A stretch of 64,000 bases of DNA from JALORV01 sp963703945 (GCA_963703945.1 CAVPGM010000009.1:186001-250000), one strand, 5' to 3'. Numbered from the stretch's first letter, positions 1-9,115 are shown. Made by a program: numbers and translations. Notes: generated by a model not told the origin, from the sequence alone.

Positions 1-1290
1 GCCGTCGTGCATCAGGCGGTTGCGCGTCCGCAGCCCCCAAAGTGGCGCCGTCCGGATCTGGTTGGCGGTGCCCGCGAACTCGGCCGTCGGCTGGATCGGA
101 ATCCCGTCGCCGCTGCCGATGTCGTGCAGCAGGTAATCGCTGTACGGGTGAATGACCTTGTTGCCGAGTGCAGGCGGCACCGTCATGGCGTTGCCGTTGA
201 TGCGAGTGCCTGGGCTGGCGGTGCGGATGCTCGGTGTATGACATACCCCGCAGCCGATCTGGACGAAGATCGCCTCGCCAGCCCGCACTCCGGGGCTGAT
301 CGGGCCGCGCGGCGGGGCTTTCGTCGCCCGCATGAAGTCGGCGAACGCGGTGACGTCCACGCCGTCGTCTTCCGGATCGCTCGCCGGATCGTATTCGGAG
401 CCGTATCCGACGTATCGGCCAGCCGAGGTGTTTTCCTCGGGGAACAGCGGCGACGTGATCCCCATCTCGTTGAGGTAGGCGTCGGCCGCGAACGACACGA
501 GGCTCGCGTGCTGGCTCTTCCATCCGAACCGACCGACACGCGGCGCGCCGTTGGCCTCGAGCACCGCCACCTGCACCGCTGTGCCGCGCATGCCCGCGGG
601 CTGCCGGTCGCGGATCGCTAGCAATGTCGAATTAGCGATCGCCTCGACGTATCCAGCACCCAGCGTACTGGTCGAAATGCGGAATGTCCGCACAACGTCA
701 CTCGGTTCGACGTGCTCGACAATCGCGGGATGGGTCGCACGCGACTGGATCAACGAGCCGCCGAGCGACGCGAAGAACTTTGCACCCTCCGCACGGCCCG
801 ACCGGAATTCCGCGACCTGGCTGGCGCCGCCGGTCACCACGTTCTGATGACACTCCCGACAGCTTTGCGCGTTGTAGGTGGGACCCAGCCCGTCGTCCAC
901 GGTCTCGACCTCCTCGAAGATGAAGCGGTTGTCGTTGAACGACCTCAAGGCGACGACGTTGTCTTCGTTCAGCGATTCGTATGGCGGCCCCTGCACGGTG
1001 AAGCCATTGGTCTGGTTGTCGAAGCCGGTCATTGCTTCGCCGTACAGCGGCTGCGAGCTGGATACCAGCGCGCTCGGAGCGGCGACGACAGCGCCATCCA
1101 CCGCTGCGACATCCTCCTCGGGCAGCGTGCCGCGCGGGCGAAATCGATCGGGGCGCGGCAGATGCTGGAACTGCAACTGCGGTCGGAATGCCGCCTGCCT
1201 GCCACGGTGCCGGCCGGCCGCACCATCGGACTGCGCGACGAACGCAGAGGTGAAGACCAACCCCGCCACGACTGCGATACCGATTCTCAT
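1..1290 (-). CDS. Di-haem oxidoreductase family protein (DUF1111), partial at window edge
   Basis: The reading frame stays open from the ATG at 1290 to the window edge, giving 430 residues without a stop, so the C-terminus lies outside. A short N-terminal hydrophobic stretch (about 1-20) suggests export. Two c-type haem motifs are visible, CRECH at about 144-148 and CGVCH at about 347-351, and the last visible residues include TAPLWGLR, typical of the DUF1111 thiol oxidoreductase / di-haem peroxidase-like family. The likely role is a periplasmic electron-transfer enzyme; its substrate is unknown. I chose ATG 1290 over the in-frame ATG at 1296 because AGGA sits 7 bases before it and only 1 base before the other. 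Confidence 0.85.
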   Translation of the reverse strand, partial: MRIGIAVVAGLVFTSAFVAQSDGAAGRHRGRQAAFRPQLQFQHLPRPDRFRPRGTLPEEDVAAVDGAVVAAPSALVSSSQPLYGEAMTGFDNQTNGFTVQGPPYESLNEDNVVALRSFNDNRFIFEEVETVDDGLGPTYNAQSCRECHQNVVTGGASQVAEFRSGRAEGAKFFASLGGSLIQSRATHPAIVEHVEPSDVVRTFRISTSTLGAGYVEAIANSTLLAIRDRQPAGMRGTAVQVAVLEANGAPRVGRFGWKSQHASLVSFAADAYLNEMGITSPLFPEENTSAGRYVGYGSEYDPASDPEDDGVDVTAFADFMRATKAPPRGPISPGVRAGEAIFVQIGCGVCHTPSIRTASPGTRINGNAMTVPPALGNKVIHPYSDYLLHDIGSGDGIPIQPTAEFAGTANQIRTAPLWGLRTRNRLMHDG

Positions 1291-1711
1291 GGGCATGTCC
1301 TTTTCAAGACGAGGACGAAGGCCATCACGCGCGATGTCGAGCGACACGCACGCCCTGGTCGGAGCGAGGAAGCGGCTGGCGGAGAAACGGCAGCGCGCCC
1401 GTTCGCGCGATGCGTGTCCGCCAACTAATGCGTCGGTGGATATCGAGGTCGATGCCGCTGCGTCAGCAGCGGCCGGCGCGATCGATGCATGCGCATGCCC
1501 TCCCGCGAGCCTGCCTCGCACGGCGAGCCATGACGGCCATGCGGGCGTTTTCAGAGTGTGAGGGGACTATGCCCGCAGCGCCGAATCGCTCACATCATCT
1601 GTTTGTCGCCGCACATCGCACACGCAGGCGTCGCGTGATCAGGCGTCACGCGATGCCCCGGTATGCAGAGATTGCAAAGGACAACGGGCGTCGACCGCCC
1701 GCAGGAAGGCG
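1291..1711. other. Gene-free stretch between the di-haem oxidoreductase and CBS gene
   Basis: About 420 bases with no convincing gene on either strand: the open frames here are rich in Arg and Ala and match no family I recognise. It holds the upstream region of the di-haem oxidoreductase (AAAAGGAC ribosome site just before the start) and the 3' side of the CBS gene. Several short CATGC/GCATG palindromes occur around 1480-1560, but I could not assign an operator or terminator. Confidence 0.4.
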
Positions 1712-2167
1712 CTAGCTGGTGCGCGCGTCCTCGGGCTCTGGCCAGTCGCGGATGTAGGCCTTCAGCATGCGGTTCTCGAAGCTCTGTTCCTCGAGCACGG
1801 CGCGCGCCACGTCGTAGAACGAGATGACACCGGCCAGCGTGCGGCCGTCGAGCACCGGCAGGTAGCGCGCATGGCGTTCCAGCATCAGGCGTCGCACCTC
1901 CATTACCTCGGTCTCGGGCGTGATCGTCAGTGGGGCATCGTCCATGACCTTGCGTACGCTGATGTCACCGATGTTGCCCGCGTTGCCGTGCAGTCGATTG
2001 ATGACTTCACGGAAGGTCAGCATGCCGACCAGTTCGCCGTATTCCATGACGACGACCGATCCGATGTCCTGCTCGGCCATGACGGCGATGGCCTGTGTAA
2101 GCGGGGCGTCCGGAGTCGCGGTGTAGAGCGCACTGCCCTTGACGCGCAGGATGTCGCTGACTTTCAT
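1712..2167 (-). CDS. CBS domain protein
   Basis: 151 residues made almost wholly of a tandem CBS pair (Bateman module), roughly 8-57 and 72-123. Sequences such as DIGSVVVMEYGELVGMLTFR and the second-repeat RYLPVLDGRTLAGVISFYDV show the usual sheet-helix repeat. Free-standing CBS proteins of this size bind adenosine nucleotides and regulate a partner enzyme or transporter; the partner cannot be told from context. It is followed after a short gap by hydroxypyruvate isomerase on the same strand, with no obvious functional link. Confidence 0.85.
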   Translation of the reverse strand: MKVSDILRVKGSALYTATPDAPLTQAIAVMAEQDIGSVVVMEYGELVGMLTFREVINRLHGNAGNIGDISVRKVMDDAPLTITPETEVMEVRRLMLERHARYLPVLDGRTLAGVISFYDVARAVLEEQSFENRMLKAYIRDWPEPEDARTS

Positions 2168-2242
2168 GAGGGCCTCCGGGACGCAGGGTGGCGATCGGTC
2201 GAATCCATGCTAGTCCCGCTGCACCCTCGAAACAAGCGGAAT

Positions 2243-3028
2243 TCAGAGTCGGCGCAGCCAGCCCAGTCCCGCAGATGTGCCACCCGGTCCAGTCGCGGCC
2301 GGGCGGTACTCGCAGCCGACCCATCCCGCGTAGCGCAACCGGTCGAGTTCGCGAAGGATGTAGGCGTAATTGACCTCCCCGCTGTCGGGCTCGTGCCGCT
2401 CGGGCACCCCGGCGATCTGCACGTGGCCGATCAGCGCCAGATGCTGGCGGAAGTGGCGCACGAGGTCGCCGTGGATGATCTGCAGGTGATAGAAATCGAA
2501 CTGCAGTGCGGGCGCCGGGTCGGTCAGGCGGCCGATGATCTCGACCGCCAGCGGCAGGCGGTTGAGGAAGTAGCCCGGGATGTCGCGCGGATTGATCGGC
2601 TCGATGCTCACCGCGATTCCGTGCGGCTGGAACATTGCACAGGCGAGCGCGAGGTTACTTTCGTAGGCCGCGAGCGCCTCGGCGTGTGGCACTTCGGGCC
2701 CCGGCGTTCCGGCCATCACGTGAACGCGCGGCGCACCCGCGGTGCGCGCGTAATCCAGCGTGCGTTCGATCGAAGCCTTGAACGCGCTCTCTTGACCAGG
2801 CAGCGCGGCGAGTCCCTTCTCGCCGCCTGGAAAATCGCCTACCGCCGCATTCATCAGCACCAGCTGGACGGCGGATTCGTCGAGCGCGCGGCGGAATTCC
2901 TTCGCGTCGACGCCGTAGGGTCCCTGCACTTCCACCGCTGCGAACCCGTCACGCGCCGCAGCCCCGATGCGATCGAGCATTTCGTGCTCGGGATACAGTG
3001 TGCTGACGTTGGCGGCGAAGCGCGGCAT
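2243..3028 (-). CDS. hyi: Hydroxypyruvate isomerase-like TIM-barrel protein
   Basis: 261 residues of the xylose-isomerase-like AP endonuclease 2 (TIM barrel) superfamily, closest in layout to hydroxypyruvate isomerase, which interconverts hydroxypyruvate and tartronate semialdehyde in glyoxylate metabolism. The two metal-binding glutamates expected of Hyi are present, E143 in SIEPIN and E240 in GCEYRP, as is the QFDFYH segment. The frame is open further upstream to 3118, but MPRFAANVS at 3028 is the family N-terminus and lies 4 bases after the stop of the upstream peptidase gene, so the two are co-transcribed. Related sugar-phosphate isomerases cannot be fully excluded. Confidence 0.8.
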   Translation of the reverse strand: MPRFAANVSTLYPEHEMLDRIGAAARDGFAAVEVQGPYGVDAKEFRRALDESAVQLVLMNAAVGDFPGGEKGLAALPGQESAFKASIERTLDYARTAGAPRVHVMAGTPGPEVPHAEALAAYESNLALACAMFQPHGIAVSIEPINPRDIPGYFLNRLPLAVEIIGRLTDPAPALQFDFYHLQIIHGDLVRHFRQHLALIGHVQIAGVPERHEPDSGEVNYAYILRELDRLRYAGWVGCEYRPAATGPGGTSAGLGWLRRL

Positions 3029-3032
3029 GGTG

Positions 3033-3986
3033 CTATTGGTCCAGCAGCGCCTTGAAGCGCTCGAGTTCGGTGACGATGGTCGCACGCACGGCGGGCTCCC
3101 AGACCGAATGGCCGGCATCCGGCACGATCGTGTAGCGCGCCGTCGGCCAGGCGCGCGTCAGTTCGTCGGCGCTGACGATCGGACACACCATGTCGTAGCG
3201 CGAATGCACGATCGAGGCCGGCAAGTGACGGATACGATCCATGTCGCGCAGCAACTGGTCGGGCGCCAGGAAGCAGCCGTGCGCGAAATAGTGTGCCTCG
3301 AGCCTGGCCAGACCGAGCGCTTCGTCGGCGAAATGACGGACCAGTTCCGGATTGGGAACCAGCGTCGAGCAGGTTCCCTCGTACTCGCTCCATGCTCGCG
3401 CGTAGCGCAGGTGCACGCGCGGGTCCGGATCGAACAGGCGCTTCAGGTAGCCGCGCAGCAGGTCGTTGCGCTCCGCCTCGGGCAGCATCTCGGCGAACTT
3501 CTGCCAGGCCTCCGGGAACACGTGCCGCAGGCCGTGCAAGAACCAGTCGATCTCGCTCTGACGACCCAGAAAGATGCCGCGCAGCACGAAACCCAGGCAG
3601 CGCTCCGGGTGGGCCTGGCCGTAGGCCAGTCCGAGTGTACTGCCCCAGGATCCGCCGAATATCAGCCAGCGGTCGATGCCGAAGAATTTGCGCAAAAGCT
3701 CGATGTCCGCAACAAGCAGCTGCGTGTTGTTGGCCTCGATCTCCCCAAGCGGGGTCGACGCGCCCGCGCCGCGCTGGTCGAACAGCACAACGCGGAAGAA
3801 CTCCGGATCAAAGAAGCGCCGGTGCTCGGGCGAGCAACCGCCGCCCGGCCCGCCGTGCAGGAACAGGACCGGGACACCCTTCGGGTTGCCGACGGCCTCC
3901 CAATACATGGTGTGCAGGCCGTCGAGCGCCATCAGCCCGTTGTCGTACGGCTCGACTGGTGGATAAAGCAGGGCGCGACTGTCCAT
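3033..3986 (-). CDS. pip: Proline iminopeptidase
   Basis: 317 residues, the normal length for bacterial proline iminopeptidase, a cytoplasmic alpha/beta hydrolase (family S33) that removes N-terminal proline from peptides. Visible landmarks are the oxyanion loop HGGPGGG (44-50), the nucleophile elbow GGSWGS with Ser113, Asp265 in SRYDMVCP and His293 in DAGHS. I place the start at 3986 (MDSRALLYPP, the usual family N-terminus) although the frame extends to 4055. It is the first gene of a two-gene unit with the isomerase. Confidence 0.9.
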   Translation of the reverse strand: MDSRALLYPPVEPYDNGLMALDGLHTMYWEAVGNPKGVPVLFLHGGPGGGCSPEHRRFFDPEFFRVVLFDQRGAGASTPLGEIEANNTQLLVADIELLRKFFGIDRWLIFGGSWGSTLGLAYGQAHPERCLGFVLRGIFLGRQSEIDWFLHGLRHVFPEAWQKFAEMLPEAERNDLLRGYLKRLFDPDPRVHLRYARAWSEYEGTCSTLVPNPELVRHFADEALGLARLEAHYFAHGCFLAPDQLLRDMDRIRHLPASIVHSRYDMVCPIVSADELTRAWPTARYTIVPDAGHSVWEPAVRATIVTELERFKALLDQ

Positions 3987-4092
3987 GTCGCGGGGCAGTT
4001 TAGCGGGGCGCGCACCCGATGCGACAAGGCGTTGCACCGGGAACGCTGGCATCATCGCTGCTTGCCCGCGCCGACATTAGGCCCCAGTCGCC

Positions 4093-5388
4093 ATGACTGT
4101 CCGCTACCCCGGATTCGACACGCTTGCCCTCCACGCCGGTCAGCCACCGGACCCCGCGACCGGGGCGCGTGCGGTTCCTATCTATGCGAGCACATCGTTC
4201 GTCTTCGAGGACTCGGACCACGCGGCGGCGCTGTTCAACATGGAACGCGCGGGGCATGTGTACTCCCGCATATCCAATCCGACGGTTGCCGTGTTCGAGG
4301 AGCGAATGGCTGCCCTCGAGCGAGGCGTCGGTGCGATCGCGGCCGCGAGCGGACAGGCGGCGCTGCACCTGGCGATCGCGACGCTGATGGGGGCCGGCGG
4401 CCACATTGTTTCCAGCCGCGCGCTCTACGGCGGCTCGCACAACCTGCTCGCGTACACCCTGGCGCGCTTCGGCATCGAGACAACATTCGTCGATCCGCGC
4501 GATCCCGATCAGTGGCGCAGCGCTCTGCGCCCGGAAACCCGGTTGCTGTTCGGCGAGACACTCGGCAATCCCGGGCTCGACGTACTCGACATCCCCACGG
4601 TGAGCGGCGTCGCCCATGAGCATGGTGTCCCGTTGCTGGTCGATTCGACCTTCACCACGCCCTGGCTGATGACGCCGTTCGACCACGGAGCCGATCTGGT
4701 CTACCACTCGGCGACCAAGTTTCTCGGCGGGCACGGCGTCGCGATCGGCGGCGTACTGATCGACGGCGGAACTTTCGACTGGCTGGCCTCAGGCCGCTTT
4801 CCGACGCTGACCGAGCCGTATCCCGGCTTCCACGGCATGAACTTCGCCGAAGAAAGCACTGTGGCGCCCTTCCTGCTGCGGGCGCGCCGCGAAGGCCTGC
4901 GCGACTTCGGCGCCTGCATGAGCGCACACACCGCATTCCTGCTGCTTCAGGGCCTCGAAACGCTACCGCTGCGCATGCAGCGGCACGTCGACAACGCACG
5001 CGCCGTCGTGCGGTTCCTCGCCGCGCACGCCCAGGTCGAATCGGTCTTCTATCCCGAGCTTCCGGATCACCCTGATCACGCGCTGGCGCAGCGCCTGCTG
5101 CCGCGCGGCTGCGGCGCCGTGTTCAGTTTCAACCTGAAAGGCTCGCGCGCCGCGGGACGCGCGTTCGTCGAGGCACTGCGCGTGTTCTCGCACCTCGCCA
5201 ATGTGGGTGACGCCAAGTCACTGGTGATCCATCCGGCCTCGACGACGCATTTCCGCGTCCCGGACGACGAACTCGCGGCCGCCGGCATCACGCAGGGAAC
5301 GATCCGCCTGTCGGTCGGCCTGGAAGACCCGGCCGATCTGCTCGAAGACCTCGCGCAGGCACTCAAGCGTGCGCAGAAGGTCGGCTAG
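4093..5388 (+). CDS. metY: O-acetylhomoserine sulfhydrylase (Cys/Met metabolism PLP enzyme)
   Basis: 431 residues of the Cys/Met metabolism PLP-dependent family. The length, the N-terminal TLALHAGQ and the pyridoxal lysine K209 in SATKFLGGHG fit O-acetylhomoserine aminocarboxypropyltransferase, which makes homocysteine from O-acetylhomoserine and sulfide for methionine synthesis in the cytoplasm. O-succinylhomoserine sulfhydrylase (MetZ) is the main alternative and is usually a little shorter. The gene diverges from the peptidase unit across about 106 bases. No S-box or other methionine riboswitch was seen upstream. Confidence 0.85.
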   Translation: MTVRYPGFDTLALHAGQPPDPATGARAVPIYASTSFVFEDSDHAAALFNMERAGHVYSRISNPTVAVFEERMAALERGVGAIAAASGQAALHLAIATLMGAGGHIVSSRALYGGSHNLLAYTLARFGIETTFVDPRDPDQWRSALRPETRLLFGETLGNPGLDVLDIPTVSGVAHEHGVPLLVDSTFTTPWLMTPFDHGADLVYHSATKFLGGHGVAIGGVLIDGGTFDWLASGRFPTLTEPYPGFHGMNFAEESTVAPFLLRARREGLRDFGACMSAHTAFLLLQGLETLPLRMQRHVDNARAVVRFLAAHAQVESVFYPELPDHPDHALAQRLLPRGCGAVFSFNLKGSRAAGRAFVEALRVFSHLANVGDAKSLVIHPASTTHFRVPDDELAAAGITQGTIRLSVGLEDPADLLEDLAQALKRAQKVG

Positions 5389-5399
5389 ATGGATTGCCC

Positions 5400-5553
5400 C
5401 CACGCTCTCTTCGTTCGCTGCCCCCCGAGGGGGCCGAGGACCGCGGCTCCTTGCCGGCCCGCGCCGGCAAGGACGGGACGAGGAGGCGTTGCGTCTCGCA
5501 ACGCCGCGGCCTGCAAGGCCTTAGCCGCCTTGGGGCGGCCCGGCGGCGGCTAG
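5400..5553 (+). repeat. Hairpin-rich intergenic repeat
   Basis: A 150-base block of consecutive short inverted repeats between metY and the hydrolase: GCCCCC-cga-GGGGGC (5420-5434), CTTGCCGGC-ccgc-GCCGGCAAG (5450-5471), GCGTTGCG-tct-CGCAACGC (5486-5504), a weak GGCC-tgcaa-GGCC (5508-5520) and GCCGCC-ttgg-GGCGGC (5524-5539). It resembles the dispersed GC-rich intergenic repeats of Burkholderiales genomes. It may act as a transcription terminator or RNA-stability element for metY. Its end abuts the TTG start of the next gene. Confidence 0.7.
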
Positions 5554-6391
5554 TTGGATCTGCTCCGCTCGCCGCGGCTGTATGCCTACACGGGCGGGCG
5601 CCCGTTCGATCCGGCGCTACCGACGATCGCGTTCCTGCATGGGGCGCAGCACGACCACAGCGTATGGATACTGCAGAGCCGCTATCTGGCGCACCACGGC
5701 CACTCGGTACTCGCCATCGATTTACCGGGACACCTGCGCAGCGAAGGCCCCGCGCTCGAGAGCGTCGAGTCGATCGCCGGTCGGGTTGCCGACGGCCTGC
5801 TCGCCAGCGGCGCCCAACGGCTGCTGATCGTCGGTCACAGCATGGGATCGCTGGTCGCGCTCGAGGTCGCGCGCCGCCTGCCGGAGCGCGTGGTCGGTGT
5901 CGCGCTCGTCGCCACCGCGTTTCCGATGCGCGTTTCCGAAGCGCTGCTGGCCGCCACACGTACCGATCCGACAGCCGCGCTCGACATGATCAACGTGTGG
6001 TCGCACAGCGCGGCGACCGCGGCTTTCGAACGCAAACCGTGCAATCCCGGGCCCGGCTTTTCGAATGTCTGGCAGAACCTTCGACTGATGCAGCGGATCC
6101 ACCGAAGGGACGGCGCGGCGGTGCTGGCGATCGACTTCGCCGCATGCAACGCGTACGCCGGCGGACTCGAGGCAGCACGGCAGCTGCGCTGTCCGGCGCT
6201 GTTCGTCCTCGGCGCGCAACGACTCGATGACCCCGCCGAAAGCGGCCCAGCCGCTGATCGACGCGGTTCCGGATGCGACGGTCGTGCGCCTCGAAGGCGG
6301 CGGACATTCGCTGATGGCCGAGCGGCCCGACCCGCTGCTGGCGGCGTTGCGGGAATTCAGCGCGCGGGTGTTCGCAGCGGCCACGGCATGA
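5554..6391 (+). CDS. Alpha/beta hydrolase, C-terminus frameshifted
   Basis: Alpha/beta-hydrolase fold protein with HG oxyanion motif (FLHGAQHD, about 28-35) and nucleophile elbow GHSMGS with Ser96. The frame is lost near 6215-6230, where one extra base in the GCGCGC run puts the C-terminus in the next frame. That frame carries the expected Asp (NDSMTPPKAA), the catalytic His in GGGHSLMAERP and a stop at 6389-6391. With the extra base removed the protein is about 278 residues. The start is an uncommon TTG directly after the hairpin repeat, so the true N-terminus is uncertain. Substrate unknown. Confidence 0.75.
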
Positions 6392-6444
6392 CGCACGACT
6401 CGCCGGGCGCCATAGATTCTGCGCCGCTGCGCTGGTAATCGGCG

Positions 6445-7698
6445 TCACGCCCTGGGCAGCAGACTCTCGTCCAGCGGCGCGTTGAGCCACGCATCACCCG
6501 ACACCCAGCTCGTCAAAACTGCACCGAGCCCCTCGCGATCGAGCGCCAGCAGGGTGTTGGACGGATCGACAGCAAATCGCTCGAAAGCGGGCCGCAGCGA
6601 GGTCAGCGCAGGATCGCAGGTAAGGAGCCACTCGGAAGAGTCTCCGCGCCGCCGTGCAGCCGCCAGTCGCCGCACGTAGCCGATACGCTCGAGCCGCTCC
6701 AGAAGGCGTTCGCAGTCGACCGGATCGGTGCGTGCGCGGCGTCCGAGCTCCTGCGTACCCAGCACCGGCGTCGTCGTCCGGCGCGCGGCGAGCAGTTCGC
6801 GCAGCAGCGCCAGCGCGGTGACGAAGGCATTTCCGGCCCGCAAGTCGTCGGAAAAGCGGGTCGACCGCAGCCTCGGCAGCGTGGCTGCGATCGCCGCCCC
6901 GAACAGCAGCGCATACCACGACAAATAGACCCACAGCAGAAACAACGGCAGCACGGCGAACGCGCCGTAGATCGATCGCACGCTGCCGCGCGAGAGGAAC
7001 GTCGCGAATCCGAATTTGAGCAGTTCCGCCAGGATGGCAGCGACGAAACCGCCGATCAGCGCGTCACGCCAGCGGACCACTCGATTCGGAACGAACACGT
7101 ACAGGGCCGCGTAGGCAATTCCGCTCAGCATCAGCGGTGCGTAGTCGAGCACGCTGCGCAGCAGCCGCGGCATCCGGAAAACGGCGTCTTCCGAAAGCGA
7201 CCACAGGTACGAACTCGCAGTCAGGCTGGCACCGATCAGCACCGGCCCGAGCGTGATGATCGCCCAGTAGATCATCATCCGCTGTCCGAACGGCCGCCGT
7301 TCGTGCACCTGCCAGATGTCGTTGAGCACGCGATCGACGGTCATCACCATTGCCAGCGCGGCAAGGCCGAGAAACAGCAGCCCGACCGCGGTGAGCCGCG
7401 TCGCTTGCTGCGCGAAATCGGTGACGTAGCGCAGCACGGTCGTCGAGATCTGGGCGGGCAGCGTGCGCTGCGCGAGCGTCTGAACAGCATCGCGAAATTC
7501 GGAGAAGAGCGGAAACGCGGCAAACAGCGCGAGTGCGACCGCGAACAGCGGCACGATCGACAGGAAGGTCGTGAAAGTCAGGCTGCTCGCGACCTGCTGC
7601 AGCCTGACTTCGCGTGCACGGCGCGATGCAAACAGCGCGGCATCGCGCACCGCCGTGAACCAGGGAAAGCGATCGAGGTGAACGGTCAGGCGGCGCAT
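6445..7698 (-). CDS. YihY/BrkB family inner-membrane protein
   Basis: 417 residues from MRRLTVHLDRF (start at 7698; an upstream in-frame start at 7731 is possible). The first 280 residues carry about six hydrophobic segments and the family signatures ASSLTFTTFLSIVPLFAVAL and YGAFAVLPLFLLWVYLSWY, matching the YihY/virulence factor BrkB family, often mislabelled ribonuclease BN. The last 130 residues are soluble, with a winged-helix-like character (PVDCERLLERLERIGYV), a common tail in betaproteobacterial members. Molecular function in the membrane is unknown. Confidence 0.88.
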   Translation of the reverse strand: MRRLTVHLDRFPWFTAVRDAALFASRRAREVRLQQVASSLTFTTFLSIVPLFAVALALFAAFPLFSEFRDAVQTLAQRTLPAQISTTVLRYVTDFAQQATRLTAVGLLFLGLAALAMVMTVDRVLNDIWQVHERRPFGQRMMIYWAIITLGPVLIGASLTASSYLWSLSEDAVFRMPRLLRSVLDYAPLMLSGIAYAALYVFVPNRVVRWRDALIGGFVAAILAELLKFGFATFLSRGSVRSIYGAFAVLPLFLLWVYLSWYALLFGAAIAATLPRLRSTRFSDDLRAGNAFVTALALLRELLAARRTTTPVLGTQELGRRARTDPVDCERLLERLERIGYVRRLAAARRRGDSSEWLLTCDPALTSLRPAFERFAVDPSNTLLALDREGLGAVLTSWVSGDAWLNAPLDESLLPRA

Positions 7699-7849
7699 GG
7701 CAGTGAATTGGAGCGCCCGGGCCGACGACACACGGACCGCATGCCGTCCGCAATGCGCGTTCCTATAATACGGCCAGCTCCGATCGCGACCCGAGCCGTA
7801 TCACCGCCCGCAAAGCCGCGCGCCACCGCAAGCGCCATCCGAGTCCCGC

Positions 7850-8440
7850 TTGGACATCCTGGTCCTTTACTACTCCCGCCACGGCGCGACGCGCCGACTG
7901 GCCGAAGCTGTCGCGGTCGGTATCGACAGCATTGACGGCGCACGCTCGCGCCTGCGCACGGTTCCGCCCGTGGCGCCGATCACCGAGACGGCAGCCCCGA
8001 CCGTTCCGCCTGCGGGCGCTCCCTATGCCGAGCTGGCGGATCTGCAGCAGTGCGGAGCAATGGCCGTGGGTTCCCCAACCCGCTTCGGCAACATGGCCGC
8101 GCCGCTGAAGTATTTCTTCGACAGCACCGCCAGCTTGTGGCTGTCGGGAGCACTGGCCGGCAAGCCCGCTGCCGTGTTCTGCACGACCAGCAGCCTGCAC
8201 GGAGGACAGGAAGCGACGCTGCTTTCGATGATGATCCCGCTGCTGCACCATGGCATGCTGCTGCTGGGCATTCCTTATACCGAGGCCGACCTGATGCGAA
8301 CCCGCAGCGGTGGCACACCGTACGGCGCCAGCCACACGTCGCCGCAGGGCGTCGCGACCGAGCTGACCGATGAGGAGCGGCGGATGGCGCGTGCACTCGG
8401 TGCACGACTGGCGCGCACCGCGCTGCGGCTCGCCGGCTAG
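7850..8440 (+). CDS. wrbA: NAD(P)H:quinone oxidoreductase, WrbA type
   Basis: 196 residues of the flavodoxin-fold WrbA family. The FMN phosphate loop is LYYSRHGATR (about 5-14), and GSPTRFGNMAAPLKYFFD and FCTTSSLHGGQEAT are the isoalloxazine-binding stretches. The enzyme reduces quinones by two electrons in the cytoplasm. The start is TTG at 7850; the family N-terminus (DILVLYYS) fixes it. The stop TAG at 8438-8440 overlaps the end of a small inverted-repeat element. Without that element the sequence would read GGC-TAA, and DUF2069 would begin 5 bases later, which suggests an original tight operon. Confidence 0.88.
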   Translation: MDILVLYYSRHGATRRLAEAVAVGIDSIDGARSRLRTVPPVAPITETAAPTVPPAGAPYAELADLQQCGAMAVGSPTRFGNMAAPLKYFFDSTASLWLSGALAGKPAAVFCTTSSLHGGQEATLLSMMIPLLHHGMLLLGIPYTEADLMRTRSGGTPYGASHTSPQGVATELTDEERRMARALGARLARTALRLAG

Positions 8441-8720
8441 GGCCTGTTCACGCCAAAGCCGGGAGGGCGAAGGCGAATGGCGGGATGCAGTGCCAGGCGC
8501 CGCGAGCGCCGTTGGCTGATGCCAATCAGCGAAGCGCTCATTTGCTAAATGCGGACGCAATGCGCCCGCCATTCGCCTTCCCGAAGGGTTGGGCCGAAAT
8601 GCGGCGTCTGCTTTGGCGGGCGGCTTGCGAATGGGAGCTACCATTCGCAGCGCCACCCTTCGCGCATCCATCCGCATTGCGGCCCAATGCATCTCCCGCA
8701 TTTGGCGTGAACAGGCCCTA
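8438..8720. mobile_element. MITE-like palindromic element with perfect 20-bp terminal inverted repeats
   Basis: 283 bases bounded by tagggcctgttcacgccaaa (8438-8457) and its exact reverse complement (8701-8720). Inside are nested inverted repeats: 8469-8484 with 8565-8580 (16 bp, perfect), 8589-8604 with 8672-8687 (15 of 16) and, inside the latter, 8627-8634 with 8641-8648 (8 bp). The ends are TA, consistent with a TA target duplication. It contains no credible gene, so it looks like a non-autonomous element moved by a transposase elsewhere. It lies exactly in the wrbA stop codon. Confidence 0.8.
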
Positions 8721-8725
8721 ATTCC

Positions 8726-9115
8726 GTGTCGGTCACGCCATCGCTCGTCACGCCAGTCCAGCGCATCGCCTGGCAGCTCGCAATCACGAGCTGGATCGCG
8801 CTGATCGCGCTCGGCATCGCATGGGAAGTCTGGCTGGCACCGTTGCGGCCGGGCGGGTCCTGGCTGGCGCTCAAGGTGCTGCCCCTGGTCGTTCTGTTGC
8901 CGGCGATGCGACGGCGCAGCGTGTACGCGATGCAGCTCGCGCTGTTCGTCGTGATGCTCTGTCTGCTCGAAGGCAGTGCCAGGCTGTTCGAACCGATGCC
9001 CGCCGCGTTGCTCGCCGGCATCGAGACGGTTTTCGCGCTGCTGTTCTTCGGCGCTGCCGTCACCTTCCTGCGCCCGTTCAAGATCGCGGCGCGCCGCGAC
9101 AAGGCCCGGTCGTGA
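8726..9115 (+). CDS. DUF2069 membrane protein
   Basis: 129 residues with four predicted membrane spans (for example ALIALGIAWEVWLAPL and LALFVVMLCLLEG) and a basic C-terminus, matching DUF2069, a small uncharacterised inner-membrane family of beta- and gammaproteobacteria that is often found beside wrbA. The start is GTG at 8726, directly after the MITE-like element. The last four bases overlap the start of the FAD-linked oxidase (GTGA), so the two are translationally coupled. Confidence 0.85.
   Translation: MSVTPSLVTPVQRIAWQLAITSWIALIALGIAWEVWLAPLRPGGSWLALKVLPLVVLLPAMRRRSVYAMQLALFVVMLCLLEGSARLFEPMPAALLAGIETVFALLFFGAAVTFLRPFKIAARRDKARS

Noticed and set aside
183..539. Minus-strand 118-residue frame inside the first gene
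   Set aside because: It is out of frame with the haem-binding protein and rich in Arg/Ser/Pro; the other frame has both CxxCH motifs and no stop over 430 codons.
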